Below, piece after piece: positions 1 to 8,989 of a stretch of 64,000 nucleotides of DNA. The stretch covers positions 248,001-312,000 of the forward strand of contig NZ_BNBM01000002.1 of the NCBI RefSeq assembly GCF_014655715.1. The letters run 5' to 3'. This DNA is from Streptomyces lanatus. Lineage in GTDB: Bacteria > Actinomycetota > Actinomycetes > Streptomycetales > Streptomycetaceae. Position 1 is the stretch's first letter. Each line of letters starts with the position of its first letter. Under the pieces are notes generated by a model. It ran no database searches and was not told the DNA's origin. It saw nothing but the letters and a program-made list of their open reading frames with translations. Made by a program: the position numbers and the translations under genes.

Positions 1-228
1 CGCCCGGGGATCGCCGTCGACGCGCAAGCCCAGGAGTGCCATCGCCTGCTGGCCCAGGGTCATCGGGTCGGTCACTCCGACGACCTGGACCGCCTTGGTG
101 TCGATCAGCCGCTGCAGCCGGAGCCTCGCGGCCGAGGGTGACAACCCCACCTTCGGACCCAGATCGGCGTAAGGGATCCGGCCGTCGGCCTGCAGCTCCC
201 GCAGGATGGCCCGGTCGATGTCGTCCAT
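1..228 (-). CDS. Lrp/AsnC-family transcriptional regulator, N-terminal part
   Basis: The 76 visible codons start at an ATG (226-228) preceded by GAGAGG and run off the left edge. They encode the helix-turn-helix of Lrp/AsnC proteins: an opening MDDIDRAILRELQADGRI, then a second helix with GLSPSAARLRLQRL, then the start of the linker to the ligand-binding RAM domain. These regulators usually sense an amino acid and control nearby metabolism genes. The target is unknown because the rest lies outside the window. Two strong palindromes just upstream (262-280 and 316-330) are candidate autoregulatory sites. Confidence 0.85.
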   Translation of the reverse strand, partial: MDDIDRAILRELQADGRIPYADLGPKVGLSPSAARLRLQRLIDTKAVQVVGVTDPMTLGQQAMALLGLRVDGDPRA

Positions 229-261
229 GCGGCACCTCTCCCCTGCGTGAACGGCAGGCAT

Positions 262-330
262 TGCGCTTGTTTCAAGCACAATGACGGATCTGCATGCTCG
301 ATTCAAGTACTGATGCGCTCGAATCGAGCG
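262..330. promoter_or_regulatory. Two palindromes upstream of the Lrp/AsnC gene, candidate operators
   Basis: Positions 262-280 read TGCGCTTGTTTCAAGCACA, with GCTTG/CAAGC arms around a TTT centre. Positions 316-330 read CGCTCGAATCGAGCG, with perfect 7-bp arms. A half-site resembling the arms (CTCGATTCAAG) lies between them. They sit 34 to 102 bp upstream of the regulator start, where Lrp-type proteins commonly bind their own promoter. Binding is inferred from position and symmetry only. Confidence 0.4.
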
Positions 331-367
331 AATGGTGCGGGCGGCCGGGGGTGCCGTGGACGTGGAC

Positions 368-640
368 TCAGGAGTCCGCGAGGAGGCTGCCGTCCAGGAA
401 CTCCCGTACGTGGCGCATGACTTGAGCCCGGAAGTGGGAGGTGACGGAGACCGGCATGGTGGCGGTGTTGGTGACCGTCAGCCGGACGGCCGCCCTCGGG
501 CTCGGCGTGCTCGGGACCCGGCAGCAGCGCGCCCGGAGCCCGCTCACCGAGACACCCGCCGATCGGGTCGCTCACGACCGCGAGCCGTCGTCGAAGACCG
601 CCTCGACATGCAACTCGCTGACGATGTCCGCGAGAGCCGA
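368..640 (-). pseudogene. Decayed urease gamma/beta subunit (UreAB-type) remnant
   Basis: Three reading frames in a row match the junction of the fused urease gamma/beta protein of Streptomyces. First comes the gamma tail ADIVSELHVEAVFDDGSR; then, in a second frame, SDPIGGCLGERAPGALLPGP; then, in a third frame, AVRLTVTNTATMPVSVTSHF, which is the beta-subunit start. The gamma N-terminus and nearly all of beta are gone, and the last frame ends at 368-370 after about 20 unrelated residues. The first frameshift fits loss of 7 nt between direct TCGCGG repeats. No ureC or accessory genes follow. The stretch 651-873 shows nothing recognisable. The match is from memory of the family. Confidence 0.65.
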
Positions 641-873
641 TCCGTCACATTGCGCACCGCTCTGATCTTCAGGACGCCTCAGGCGGCCGAGGGAGACCTG
701 TATGCCCATGGAACAGCGCGGAGTGCTGCTGGGCTTCGACCCTCTGTCCGGGAGTGATCGTCTTCGGCCTGCTGCCCCCGTCGTTCGGCACTGGCGGGCC
801 CCACAGCGCCGCACGGCCCGCCGACCGGCATGGGCCGGTCGGCGGGCCGGAAGCCGCACCGCGTCCGGTCGAT

Positions 874-1674
874 TCACGCCGTGGCCGGCTCTTCGTCGAG
901 GCGGAACCTCGGGTCGCCCGGGACGGACGCGAGGAGTTGAGCGGTGTACGGGTGGTTCGGCTCGGCGAAGGTGGCTCCGGTCGGGCCGAGCTCGACGAGG
1001 TCCCCGTGCAGCAGGACCGCGACCGTGTCGCTGACGTGCCGTACGACGGCCAGGTCGTGCGAGATGAACAGCATCGTCAGCGAGAGTCGGCGGCGTAGAT
1101 CGGCGAGCAGGTTGAGGATCTCGGCCTGGGTCGTCAGGTCGAGGGCCGAGGTGATCTCGTCGGCGATGACGAACCGGGGACGCGGTGCGAGGGCCCGTGC
1201 GATCGCCAGCCGCTGCCGTTGGCCGCCGGAGAACTCGTGCGGGTAGCGGTCCATGGTGTCCGGGTCGAGGCTCACCTGGCTGAGCAGCTCGGCGATCCGG
1301 GTCCTGACCGGCTTTACCCTGGCCCGGATCGGATCGAGTGCCTCGGCGAGCGACTGGGCGACGGTGCGCCGCGGGTCGAACGAGGAGTACGGGTCCTGCG
1401 GGATCATCTGGACCGTCGCGGCTCCCGCCCGTCCGCGCGAGGTGCGCAGCGGGGCGCCGTCCACGAAGATCCGACCGCTCGACGGCCTGTGGACGCCGAC
1501 GAGAGCCCGTGCCAGCGTCGTCTTGCCCGACCCGGACTCGCCGACGAGTGCGAGGGTGGTGCCCCGGGGGATGTCGAACGAGACTCCCTTGAGCACCCTG
1601 CGGGCCGCGGCGCCGTGGCCGAGCTCGACGGTGAGGTCCGTGACGCGCAGCAGCGTGGTGGCGGTGGCGGACAT
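874..1674 (-). CDS. Oligopeptide/dipeptide ABC transporter ATP-binding protein (DppF/OppF-like)
   Basis: This 266-aa ATPase energises a peptide-type importer at the inner face of the membrane. Visible motifs are Walker A (GESGSGKTT), the ABC signature (SGGQRQRLAIARAL) and Walker B (RFVIADEITSALD), with the H-loop in LFISHDLAV. The C-terminus carries the HPYTAQLLASVP motif typical of the Opp/Dpp ATPase subfamily. The start ATG (1672-1674) overlaps the stop of the upstream permease/ATPase gene (ATGA), so translation is coupled. It is the last gene of a five-gene operon read leftward from 7653. Confidence 0.92.
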   Translation of the reverse strand: MSATATTLLRVTDLTVELGHGAAARRVLKGVSFDIPRGTTLALVGESGSGKTTLARALVGVHRPSSGRIFVDGAPLRTSRGRAGAATVQMIPQDPYSSFDPRRTVAQSLAEALDPIRARVKPVRTRIAELLSQVSLDPDTMDRYPHEFSGGQRQRLAIARALAPRPRFVIADEITSALDLTTQAEILNLLADLRRRLSLTMLFISHDLAVVRHVSDTVAVLLHGDLVELGPTGATFAEPNHPYTAQLLASVPGDPRFRLDEEPATA

Positions 1675-3503
1675 CAGCGGCTCCCTTCCGCGGCCGGGGG
1701 ACGGTCCGCGGCTTTGTCGGAAAGGTCGTCCGGCGGCGTCCCGTTCGGCTGCGCCGCCTGCGCGTCGGCCGTCCACCGGACCGCGCTGAGGGTTCCACCG
1801 GCCTCGACCGCGGCGGGCGTCGCCGCGAGCAACGCGCGAGTGTAGGGGTGAGTGACCGTCCCCCGGCGCAGGTCACCGCCCGTCGTCCGGTCGACGACCC
1901 GGCCACCGTGGAGCACCAGGACGGTGTCACAGAGCACGCCGACCACGCCGATGTCGTGCGAGATGAACAGCATCGCCGTGCCGTGCTCGCGATTGATGCG
2001 CCGGAACTGCCGTAGCACCTCCGCCTGGACGGTGACGTCGAGTGCCGTCGTCGGTTCGTCGGCGATGAGGAGCCGTGGATTGGTCGTCATCGCGGAGGCG
2101 ATCGAGGCGCGCTGGAGCATGCCGCCGCTCAGCTCGTGCGGGTGCTGGCGCAGCCGCCGGTCCGGCTCGGTGACGTGGATGTCGGCCAGGGCGCGGACCA
2201 TGTCCTGTGCGGCCCGGCGCCGGGGCGTCCCCTGATGGACCCTGGCCACTTCGGTGAGCTGGGTGCCGAGCCTCAGTGCGGGGTTGAACGTGCCGATCGG
2301 GTCCTGGTAGACGATGCCGATCTCGGTCGCGAGGCGTCGCTCCGGCGGTGTTCCGAGCAGGTCGAGGTCGCCGAGGGCGAGGCGCGACGCGTTCGCCCGC
2401 ACGCCCTCGGGGAGCAGGCCCGCGACCGCCATGGCGATGGTGGACTTGCCCGAGCCCGACTCCCCGACGAGGCCGACGATCTGGCCGGCCCCGATGGTGA
2501 ACGACACGTCGTCGACGAGTGTCCGGTCGCCGGCCCGCACGGTCAGCCCGGCGACGGTCAGCAGGCTGTCCTGCTCCGTGCCGGCGTCCCCCGACGCATG
2601 AAGCGTCCGAGGCTTCTGTGCCGGGTCGGCCGGTCCCGCCGCGTCCGCCGTCCCGGCCGGTGCGGGCGCTGTGCCGCGGGTTCGCGGGTCGACGAGCGAG
2701 GCCACGCCGTCTCCGAGGAGCATGGCGCCCACACCGGTGACGATGAGCATGATCGACGGGGCGAGGACGACCGACGGCTGGGCGAAGATCGACGGCAGCG
2801 CCTCGTTGAGCAACCGGCCCCAGTCGTACTGCGGGTTCTGCACACCGAGGCCGACGAACGACAGACTGCTGATGTCGAGCAGGGACAGGGTGAAGCTCGA
2901 ACTGAGGAGCACCAGCAGCGGCCCGCTGATGTTCGGCAGGACATGCCGGCCCAGGATGCGCAGGCCGGGGACGCCGAGCAGGCGCGCGGTGAGGACGTAG
3001 TCCTTGTCCGCGACGGTCGCGGCGAGATTCGCCGTCAGCCGTGCGAACCCGGGGACGCCGGCGACGGCGATCGCGACGATCGCGGACACCGTGCCCGGTC
3101 CGAGCACCGCCGCGATGACGAGGGCGAGCACGAGCGAGGGGAAGGCCACCGCCGAGTCGATGAGCCGCAGACATGTCTCGCGCAGCCACCCGGGGGCCAG
3201 GTGGACCAGCGCGCCGATCGCGACGCCGACGACGAACGACGCGGCGGTGGCGGCGGCGGCCATGAGCAGGGTGAGCCGGGTCGCGACGAGGGCCCGGGCG
3301 AGGACGTCACGGCCGAAGGCGTCGGTGCCGAGGAGATGCCCGGCGCCGGGCCCCAGGCGGGCGTTGTCGGTGAGGGTCTCGGCCGAACCGCTGAGTAGCG
3401 GCGGGGCGATGAGGGCAACGACGAGGAGCAGTCCGAGGATCACGGCGCCGGACAGCAGCGACGGGTTGCGGTGCCATCGGCGCACGGTCGCTTCAGTGGC
3501 CAC
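1674..3503 (-). CDS. Fused ABC permease and ATP-binding protein (DppC-DppD type)
   Basis: This 609-aa protein joins two normally separate importer subunits. Residues about 1-270 are a DppC-like permease with an N-terminal membrane segment, about five further hydrophobic stretches and the EAA-loop region (LTARLLGVPGLRILGRHVLP). A short Ala/Pro/Gly linker follows (about 275-305). Residues about 310-570 are a DppD-like ATPase with Walker A GESGSGKSTIA, signature LSGGMLQRASIASAM, Walker B RLLIADEPTTALD and the Opp/Dpp HPYTRALLAATP tail. The GTG start (3501-3503) overlaps the upstream permease end by 11 bp. Such fusions occur in actinobacteria; a single-subunit sequencing artefact is unlikely because the frame is clean. 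Confidence 0.9.
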   Translation of the reverse strand: MATEATVRRWHRNPSLLSGAVILGLLLVVALIAPPLLSGSAETLTDNARLGPGAGHLLGTDAFGRDVLARALVATRLTLLMAAAATAASFVVGVAIGALVHLAPGWLRETCLRLIDSAVAFPSLVLALVIAAVLGPGTVSAIVAIAVAGVPGFARLTANLAATVADKDYVLTARLLGVPGLRILGRHVLPNISGPLLVLLSSSFTLSLLDISSLSFVGLGVQNPQYDWGRLLNEALPSIFAQPSVVLAPSIMLIVTGVGAMLLGDGVASLVDPRTRGTAPAPAGTADAAGPADPAQKPRTLHASGDAGTEQDSLLTVAGLTVRAGDRTLVDDVSFTIGAGQIVGLVGESGSGKSTIAMAVAGLLPEGVRANASRLALGDLDLLGTPPERRLATEIGIVYQDPIGTFNPALRLGTQLTEVARVHQGTPRRRAAQDMVRALADIHVTEPDRRLRQHPHELSGGMLQRASIASAMTTNPRLLIADEPTTALDVTVQAEVLRQFRRINREHGTAMLFISHDIGVVGVLCDTVLVLHGGRVVDRTTGGDLRRGTVTHPYTRALLAATPAAVEAGGTLSAVRWTADAQAAQPNGTPPDDLSDKAADRPPAAEGSR

Positions 3504-4524
3504 GACGACCTCCCTCGAGCGTGCGGGGGTCGACGATCCCGAGGACTACGTCGACGAGGAGGTTGACGAGCAGGGCGAGCATGCCGACGACGAGAATGAT
3601 GCCCTGGATCACCGGATAGTCCTTGTAGATGATCGCCTGGACGACCTCGGTGCCGAGCCCGGGGTAGGTGAAGACGTTCTCCAGGATGATCGTCCCGCCG
3701 AGCAGGGACGTGAGGACGAGGCCGCTCAGGGTGAGGACACTCGTCACGAGGTTGGGCAGCGCGTGGCGGAGGTGGAGGCGCACGGATCCCAGGCGGTGGC
3801 CGCGGGCGGTCCTCATGTAGTCCTGGGCGAGCACCGAGGCCGTCTCCTGCCGGACGACCCGGGCGATCGCGAAGGCCGGGCCGATGCAGAGCGCGGCGAT
3901 CGGCAGGACCAGCGCGCTCGGTGTCGTTGCGCCGCCGGACGGCAGCAGCCCGAGGCTGATCGAGAACAGGACGATGAGGAGGGTCGCGACGACGTAGACC
4001 GGCGCCGACGCGAGGAGCCCGGCGACCGTGCCGAAGCCGACGCCGAGCCGGCGGCGGCGTCCGTCACGGGTGAGGACACCGACGGTCATGCCCAGCGGGA
4101 CGGCGATGACCAGGGAGAGCAGGACGGCCGGGATGACGAGCTGGACGGTGTACGGCAACCGGGTCGCGACGATGTCCGCGACCGGGGTGTCGAACCGGAA
4201 CGAGGTGCCGAGCCGTCCTGACGCGATGTCGCCGAGGTAGTGGACGAACCGCGTCGTGATCGGCTCGTCGAGGCCCAGTCGTTCGCGTATCGCCGCGAGC
4301 GTGGCCGGGGACGAGTTGGTGCCGGCGATCGCGCGGGCCGGGTCCCCGGGCAGCAGGGGCACGATGAGGAACGTCACGAGGACGAGCAGCAGCATGGACA
4401 TCAGCAGCCCGCCCGCCCGGCGGACGGCGAACCCGGCCCAGCCTCCGCCCAGCCGCAGCCGGGGAGCGCGCCGGACGGCTGCGGCCTGCAGCGGCCCGGT
4501 CGGGACCGCGGACCCGGCGCTCAC
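3493..4524 (-). CDS. Peptide-type ABC transporter permease (DppB-like)
   Basis: This 343-aa integral membrane protein forms half of the translocation pore. It has a hydrophobic N-terminal helix (LLMSMLLLVLVTFLIVPLLP followed by GDPA), the typical DppB periplasmic start RERLGLDEPITTRFVHYLGDI, and a C-terminal pore domain with the EAA-loop DYMRTARGHRLGSVRLHLRHALP. The GTG start at 4522-4524 overlaps the amidase stop (GTGA), giving translational coupling. A much longer open frame upstream overlaps the amidase and is not real. Confidence 0.9.
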   Translation of the reverse strand: MSAGSAVPTGPLQAAAVRRAPRLRLGGGWAGFAVRRAGGLLMSMLLLVLVTFLIVPLLPGDPARAIAGTNSSPATLAAIRERLGLDEPITTRFVHYLGDIASGRLGTSFRFDTPVADIVATRLPYTVQLVIPAVLLSLVIAVPLGMTVGVLTRDGRRRRLGVGFGTVAGLLASAPVYVVATLLIVLFSISLGLLPSGGATTPSALVLPIAALCIGPAFAIARVVRQETASVLAQDYMRTARGHRLGSVRLHLRHALPNLVTSVLTLSGLVLTSLLGGTIILENVFTYPGLGTEVVQAIIYKDYPVIQGIILVVGMLALLVNLLVDVVLGIVDPRTLEGGRRGH

Positions 4525-5951
4525 AGCGCCGCCGCCGTGAGCGCCGCGTCGTCCGGGTGCCGCTCGTACCAGCGGAACCGCGGTTCGAGCTGGGCCGAGA
4601 GCCGCAGCAGCGTCGCCTCGTCGTAGGGCGCGCCGACGAGTTGCGCACCGACCGGCAGGCCGTCCGGGGTCGTATGGACGGGCAGCGAGATGGCGGGCAG
4701 CCCGGCGATGTTGGCGAACGCGGTGAACGAGACCATCCGGGTCTCGGTGTGCCGCGGGCCGTCCGGGGCGGAGTTCGCCTCGTCGTACACGGGGCCGACC
4801 GGTGGCGCCACGACCGCCGTCGTCGGGGTGAGGAGAACGTCGAAGTCCCGGCCCCACTGGGCGACCACGTCACGTGACTCGGCCTGCAGACGCGCCGCCG
4901 TCCGGGCGTAGTCGCCCGCGGTGACCTCGAGGGCGGTCTCCCGGCGGCGCCGGATGTAGGGGTCCACCGCGTCGGGATCGTCGACCTCGATGGCGTAGGT
5001 GGAGGCACTGATGATCGTCCAGGTGAAGCCCATGATCGCCTCGTACGAGAACATCTTCGGACGGGCCTCGACGACCTCGTGCCCCAGGTCGCGCAGTGCC
5101 TGCGCGGCCGTCAGCGCCGCCGTGCGGCACTCCTCGTCGACCGGCAGCCCGGTCGGCGCGTCGAGGAGCAGGCCGATCCGCAGCCGTCCGGGATCGGCAC
5201 TGGCCTCCTCGATGTACGGGCGGCTCGGTTCGGGCGCGCTATACCAGGCGAGCCGGTCGGCACGGCCCATGACGTCGAGCATGAGGGCCGCGTCGCGCAC
5301 GGTGCGGGTGATCGCGCCTTCGGTAGTCGAGTGTTCCCAGCCCCGGACGAACGCGGGCACGCGTCCCCGGCTCGGCTTGAGGCCCACGAGGCCGGTGACG
5401 GACGCCGGGACCCGGATCGATCCGCCGCCGTCGGAGGCGTGCGCCACCGGGGCGAGCCCGGCCGCGACGGCCGCCGACGCGCCGCCGCTCGACCCGCCGG
5501 AGGTGTGCGCCGGGTTCCACGGGTTGCGTGTCTTGCCGTGCCGGGCGTTCTCGGAGACGGTCAGAGCGCCGAACTCCGGCGAGTTCGTCCGGCCGAGGGG
5601 GATCGCGCCGGCGTCGAGGAGGAGCTGGACGTCGGGATCCGTGACCGTCCGCGGGGTGTCCCGGATCGCCAGTGAGGACATCGTGTTGGGTTGTCCCGCG
5701 ACGGAGTTGAGGTCCTTGATGGGGACGGGGACGCCGTGCAGCGGGCCGAGCGGATCGCCGCGCAGCACCGCCTGCTCGGCCCGGACGGCCGCCGCGCGCA
5801 CGGCGTCGGCGTCGAGCCAGACGACGGCGTTGACGGCGGGGTTGATCCGCTCGATGCGGTCGAGGTAGGTCTCGGCCACCTCCACGGGGCTGACCTCTTT
5901 CGTGCGCACGAGGTCGGCGATCTGCTGGGCGGTGCTGAATGGGTCGATCAC
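4521..5951 (-). CDS. Amidase (amidase-signature family)
   Basis: This 476-aa cytosolic enzyme hydrolyses an amide to acid plus ammonia. The Ser-cisSer-Lys triad is visible: Lys in VPIKDLNSV, the Gly/Ser-rich loop HTSGGSSGGASAAV and the nucleophile region SDGGGSIRVPAS. A GTG start at 5949-5951 was chosen because AGGAG lies 7 nt upstream; a TTG nine codons earlier is less likely. It sits between the binding-protein gene and the permease genes of the uptake operon, so the imported ligand is probably an amide-containing compound or short peptide derivative. The exact substrate cannot be read from the sequence. Confidence 0.9.
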   Translation of the reverse strand: MIDPFSTAQQIADLVRTKEVSPVEVAETYLDRIERINPAVNAVVWLDADAVRAAAVRAEQAVLRGDPLGPLHGVPVPIKDLNSVAGQPNTMSSLAIRDTPRTVTDPDVQLLLDAGAIPLGRTNSPEFGALTVSENARHGKTRNPWNPAHTSGGSSGGASAAVAAGLAPVAHASDGGGSIRVPASVTGLVGLKPSRGRVPAFVRGWEHSTTEGAITRTVRDAALMLDVMGRADRLAWYSAPEPSRPYIEEASADPGRLRIGLLLDAPTGLPVDEECRTAALTAAQALRDLGHEVVEARPKMFSYEAIMGFTWTIISASTYAIEVDDPDAVDPYIRRRRETALEVTAGDYARTAARLQAESRDVVAQWGRDFDVLLTPTTAVVAPPVGPVYDEANSAPDGPRHTETRMVSFTAFANIAGLPAISLPVHTTPDGLPVGAQLVGAPYDEATLLRLSAQLEPRFRWYERHPDDAALTAAAL

Positions 5952-6072
5952 CAGGGGACTCCTGTCGGAGAGGTGCAAAAGGTCGTCTCAGGTGCGGGGC
6001 GCCGGAACCGCGCGGCGAATCTCCGTGCCGGACCGTCGGGCCCGGCCGCGCCGCGTGCGCGCGGCCTGCCGG

Positions 6073-7653
6073 TCAGCCGGTGATGCGCAGGATGGGGTCG
6101 TCGAGCGAACCGCCGAGCATCTGTGCGCTGAATCCCTTGCGCAGCGCGTAGATGAACGGGTCGTTGACCAACGGCACCGCGTCCACCTGCGAGATCAGGG
6201 CCTTGGCTGCCTTCTGGTAGGCGGCGCAGCGGGCCCCTTCGGTCGTCGCCTCGGCGCCCTGGGCGAAGGCCTTGTTCAGCACGGGGTTCTTCACCGCGCC
6301 GAGGTTGCCGCCGCCTTCGGGGACGGTCGGGCCCACGAAGTGGCTGAGCGGGTTGGCGATGCTGCCGAGGAAGTTGAGGTCGGCGAAGACCGTGAGGTCC
6401 CAGGCGTCGGGCTTGCCGAACACGGTCCCGACCCAGGCCCCGACGTCGACGTTGGCGAGGGTGACGTCCGCGCCCGCGGCCCGCAGCGCCTCCTGGATGT
6501 ACTGGTTTCCGGCGCCGGCCGGCCCGACGACCTGGGGGCCGACGAGGCGGATCTTCTTGCCCTTGAGCACGTCCGCCGCCGCGGCCTTGTCCTTCGGTAC
6601 GAGGAAGGAGGTGCCGGGATCGTTGCAGGGGATGCCCTTCTGCACGAACATCGTCGACGGCTCACCCGTGTCCTTCGAGACGACCTTGGTGAAGGCGGCG
6701 CGGTCGACGGCCTGGGCGACCGCCCGGCGGGTTGCGGCGTCCGCGAAGACCGTGCCGGGTCGTTCGTTGAAGAGCAGGTAGAAGTCGGAGAACCGGCTGA
6801 TGCTCACGCTGTTGCCGCCCACGCCGTCGAAGCGCGGGATGCCGGAGGCGTCGATCTTGCCGATGTCGAGCTGACCGCTGGTCACTAGGTTGCCGGTCGC
6901 CGTCGGGTCGGGCGAGACCAGGTACTCCATCGTCGCGGCGACCTTGCCGGGGATCTTCGTACGCCAGGCCGGCCATGCCTTGTACTCCGGGCGAAGCCTG
7001 TAGGAGTACGAGACGCCGGACTGGGACTTCTCGAGAAGGTACGGGCCGGACTGGGAGCCCTTGGCCTTACCGGCGGCGAGGGCCTTGAGGTCCTTCAGTC
7101 CCGCCGGGCAGACGATGCCCGTGCTCGCGACCGACAGGCCGGTGACCATATCGCCCCACGGCCTGGCGAGCGTGATCTTCACCGTCTGCGCCGCGTCGTC
7201 GGCGGTCACCGTCACCTTGTTGCCGGGGCCGAAGACCGTGGGCAGATCGGGCGCCGCCGTCTTCGGGTCGATGTAACGGTCGAGGGAGCCCTTGACGACC
7301 GTCGGCGTGATCGGCGTCCCGTCGGCGCAGGTCGCGCCGGCGCGCAGGGTGAACGTGGCCGAGGTCGGCGTGTTCGTCCACTTGGTGGCGAGCCCGCCGA
7401 CGAGCCCGCCGTCGTCCTTGCGCACGAGGGTGTCGTAACTGTTCCGGGCGAGCTGGTAGTCCGGCAGGGACAGAGCCTTGGCCGGGTCGAAGCCGGCCGG
7501 CACGTCGATCGTCGTCCGGATCTTCGTCGCCGTGGCGGCATCGCCGCCGCCCGGGTCCGCGGACGTCGATCCCGTGGTGGTGCAGCCGGCGAGCACGGCC
7601 GTCATGGCGACGGCAGCGGTCACAGGGACCGCGCGGGTACGGGTCTGGCGCAT
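6073..7653 (-). CDS. ABC transporter substrate-binding lipoprotein (SBP_bac_5 family)
   Basis: This 526-aa lipoprotein captures the ligand outside the cell. It has a basic, hydrophobic leader ending in the lipobox LAGC with Cys24, followed by a Ser/Asp/Gly-rich tether. The fold is of the peptide/nickel binding class (family 5), with TFTLRAGATCADGTPITP near the front, the usual DPKTAAPDLPTVF-type segment, and a length typical for the class. AGGAG precedes the ATG by 5 nt. It is first in the operon; 121 bp with a possible GC hairpin separate it from the amidase, which may raise its expression relative to downstream genes. Confidence 0.92.
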   Translation of the reverse strand: MRQTRTRAVPVTAAVAMTAVLAGCTTTGSTSADPGGGDAATATKIRTTIDVPAGFDPAKALSLPDYQLARNSYDTLVRKDDGGLVGGLATKWTNTPTSATFTLRAGATCADGTPITPTVVKGSLDRYIDPKTAAPDLPTVFGPGNKVTVTADDAAQTVKITLARPWGDMVTGLSVASTGIVCPAGLKDLKALAAGKAKGSQSGPYLLEKSQSGVSYSYRLRPEYKAWPAWRTKIPGKVAATMEYLVSPDPTATGNLVTSGQLDIGKIDASGIPRFDGVGGNSVSISRFSDFYLLFNERPGTVFADAATRRAVAQAVDRAAFTKVVSKDTGEPSTMFVQKGIPCNDPGTSFLVPKDKAAAADVLKGKKIRLVGPQVVGPAGAGNQYIQEALRAAGADVTLANVDVGAWVGTVFGKPDAWDLTVFADLNFLGSIANPLSHFVGPTVPEGGGNLGAVKNPVLNKAFAQGAEATTEGARCAAYQKAAKALISQVDAVPLVNDPFIYALRKGFSAQMLGGSLDDPILRITG

Positions 7654-7820
7654 GAGTGCTCCTGGAGAGGGATGTCACGCTCTGCGCAGGTCGCAAGGGT
7701 TCGGGCGGGACGAGCGCGAGCAGTTCGGGTGGAGGCGGTGCGCGCGGCGCTCGGTGGACGCCGCTTGGCAGCGAGCCGTGGAGCACTGGGTGTGGAGAGG
7801 ATGCCGCCAAGTGAACGACG

Positions 7821-7839
7821 TAGTCAATAGCGTTAACTA
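7821..7839. promoter_or_regulatory. Imperfect palindrome upstream of the transporter operon, candidate TetR operator
   Basis: The 19 bp TAGTCAATAGCGTTAACTA have 7-bp arms (TAGTCAA and TTAACTA, 6 of 7 paired) around a 5-bp centre. It is an AT-rich island in GC-rich DNA, lying between the end of the TetR gene (7918) and the binding-protein start (7653). On the minus strand the arm contains TTGACT, a possible -35 element, so a bound repressor would block the operon promoter. The binding role is inferred. Confidence 0.45.
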
Positions 7840-7917
7840 TCTTTGCGCGCGCCAGCCCTGCCGCCGATTTCGGCCGCGAGAACGCCGCTGGGCGGTGGAT
7901 GCGAGAGCTGACGCAGG

Positions 7918-8601
7918 TCAGTCGCGCGGGAGCGTCGCCGCCTCCGCCTCGAGGGCCGCGAGGAGGATGTCCGTCTGCCGGTGGAAGACGTCGGTCATGT
8001 CGATGCTGCGCAGGTGCTCCTTCGCCGCCTCGGCGTAGGGGTACGCGTCAGGATCCGCCGGCTGGTATTCCTGCACCCAGTTCACCTCGGCGCCGAACCG
8101 CTGGTTGACGAGCCGCCAGGCGTTGTTGCTCGCCATGGCGAGGATGAAGTTCGAGAACGCCTGGTAGTGCAGGACGGCCGCCCGGCCGCGCCAGCCGCCG
8201 CGGTGGAACGCTTCCAGGACGGCGTCGACGGCGCGCAACTCGTGCACGCCCCGGGTGACTCTGCCCATGCAGAGCGCGGCGGCACCAGGGTGGTCCAGCG
8301 CGGTGTTCCAGGCACGGATCGCCAGGTCCCGCAGCGACTCCGCCCACGACTCGTGCGGCTCGTACCCCTCGAGGGAGATCCTGTCGAGCTCGTCCGCGAC
8401 GGCGATCATGATGTGGTCGCGGCTCGCGAAATGCCGGTAGACCGCGGTCGCGGAGGAGGACAGTTCCTTGCCGAGTCGCTGGAAGGTCAGCGCGTCCGGC
8501 CCGTCCTCGTCGAGGATCCGCAGCGCGGTCCCCACGATGAGCCCCTGGGAGAGAGTTCCCCGCTGGAGCCGCTTCGTCGACCGGCCTCCGGCAACTGCCA
8601 C
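7918..8601 (-). CDS. TetR-family transcriptional regulator
   Basis: This 227-aa protein has an N-terminal TetR helix-turn-helix (residues about 15-65; LTFQRLGKELSSSATAVYRHF) and a helical C-terminal ligand domain (WRGRAAVLHYQAFSNFILAM). The GTG start (8599-8601) has GGGAGG 7 nt upstream. It lies directly upstream of the peptide/amide uptake operon in the same orientation, 264 bp away, with a palindrome between them. The simplest reading is a repressor of the operon that responds to the transported compound; a TetR gene read in the same direction as its target may also be partly co-transcribed. Confidence 0.88.
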   Translation of the reverse strand: MAVAGGRSTKRLQRGTLSQGLIVGTALRILDEDGPDALTFQRLGKELSSSATAVYRHFASRDHIMIAVADELDRISLEGYEPHESWAESLRDLAIRAWNTALDHPGAAALCMGRVTRGVHELRAVDAVLEAFHRGGWRGRAAVLHYQAFSNFILAMASNNAWRLVNQRFGAEVNWVQEYQPADPDAYPYAEAAKEHLRSIDMTDVFHRQTDILLAALEAEAATLPRD

Positions 8602-8989
8602 GCGAACGCCTCCCTCGGACGGACGGCGAGCACACGCTGCCGCAGCCTGCGCCTCCTTACCGGCGACAAGGGACCAGCCTAAGCGAATGGTGTCGAGCGG
8701 AGCGTCCTGGGCCCGGTCACCGGGGGCATGCCCGCGACCATCCCTCCGGTCACGGTCCCCACAGTAGAAGGAGGTGTGCCACCAGGCGCCGTGTGATCGA
8801 GCGGGTGAAGGGGCGGTAAGCAGTCGTGTCCGCAGTGGTCAGCAGCCGCAGGCGGACCTGCATCTTCGCCGCCACGATCAGCTGAACGCAGGCCCTGCCG
8901 CGCCCGCCAGGCACGGCAGGGGACTCGTACCGCCCCACGAGCGCGGCAGGCGACGACCGCGGCGCCGGAGCGGACGAGTGACGGTCGCC
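8602..8989. other. Intergenic region, no gene seen
   Basis: Only short open frames without a credible ribosome site or recognisable protein were found here. It contains the promoter region of the TetR gene and leads into the decayed PIN-domain remnant on the right. Confidence 0.5.
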
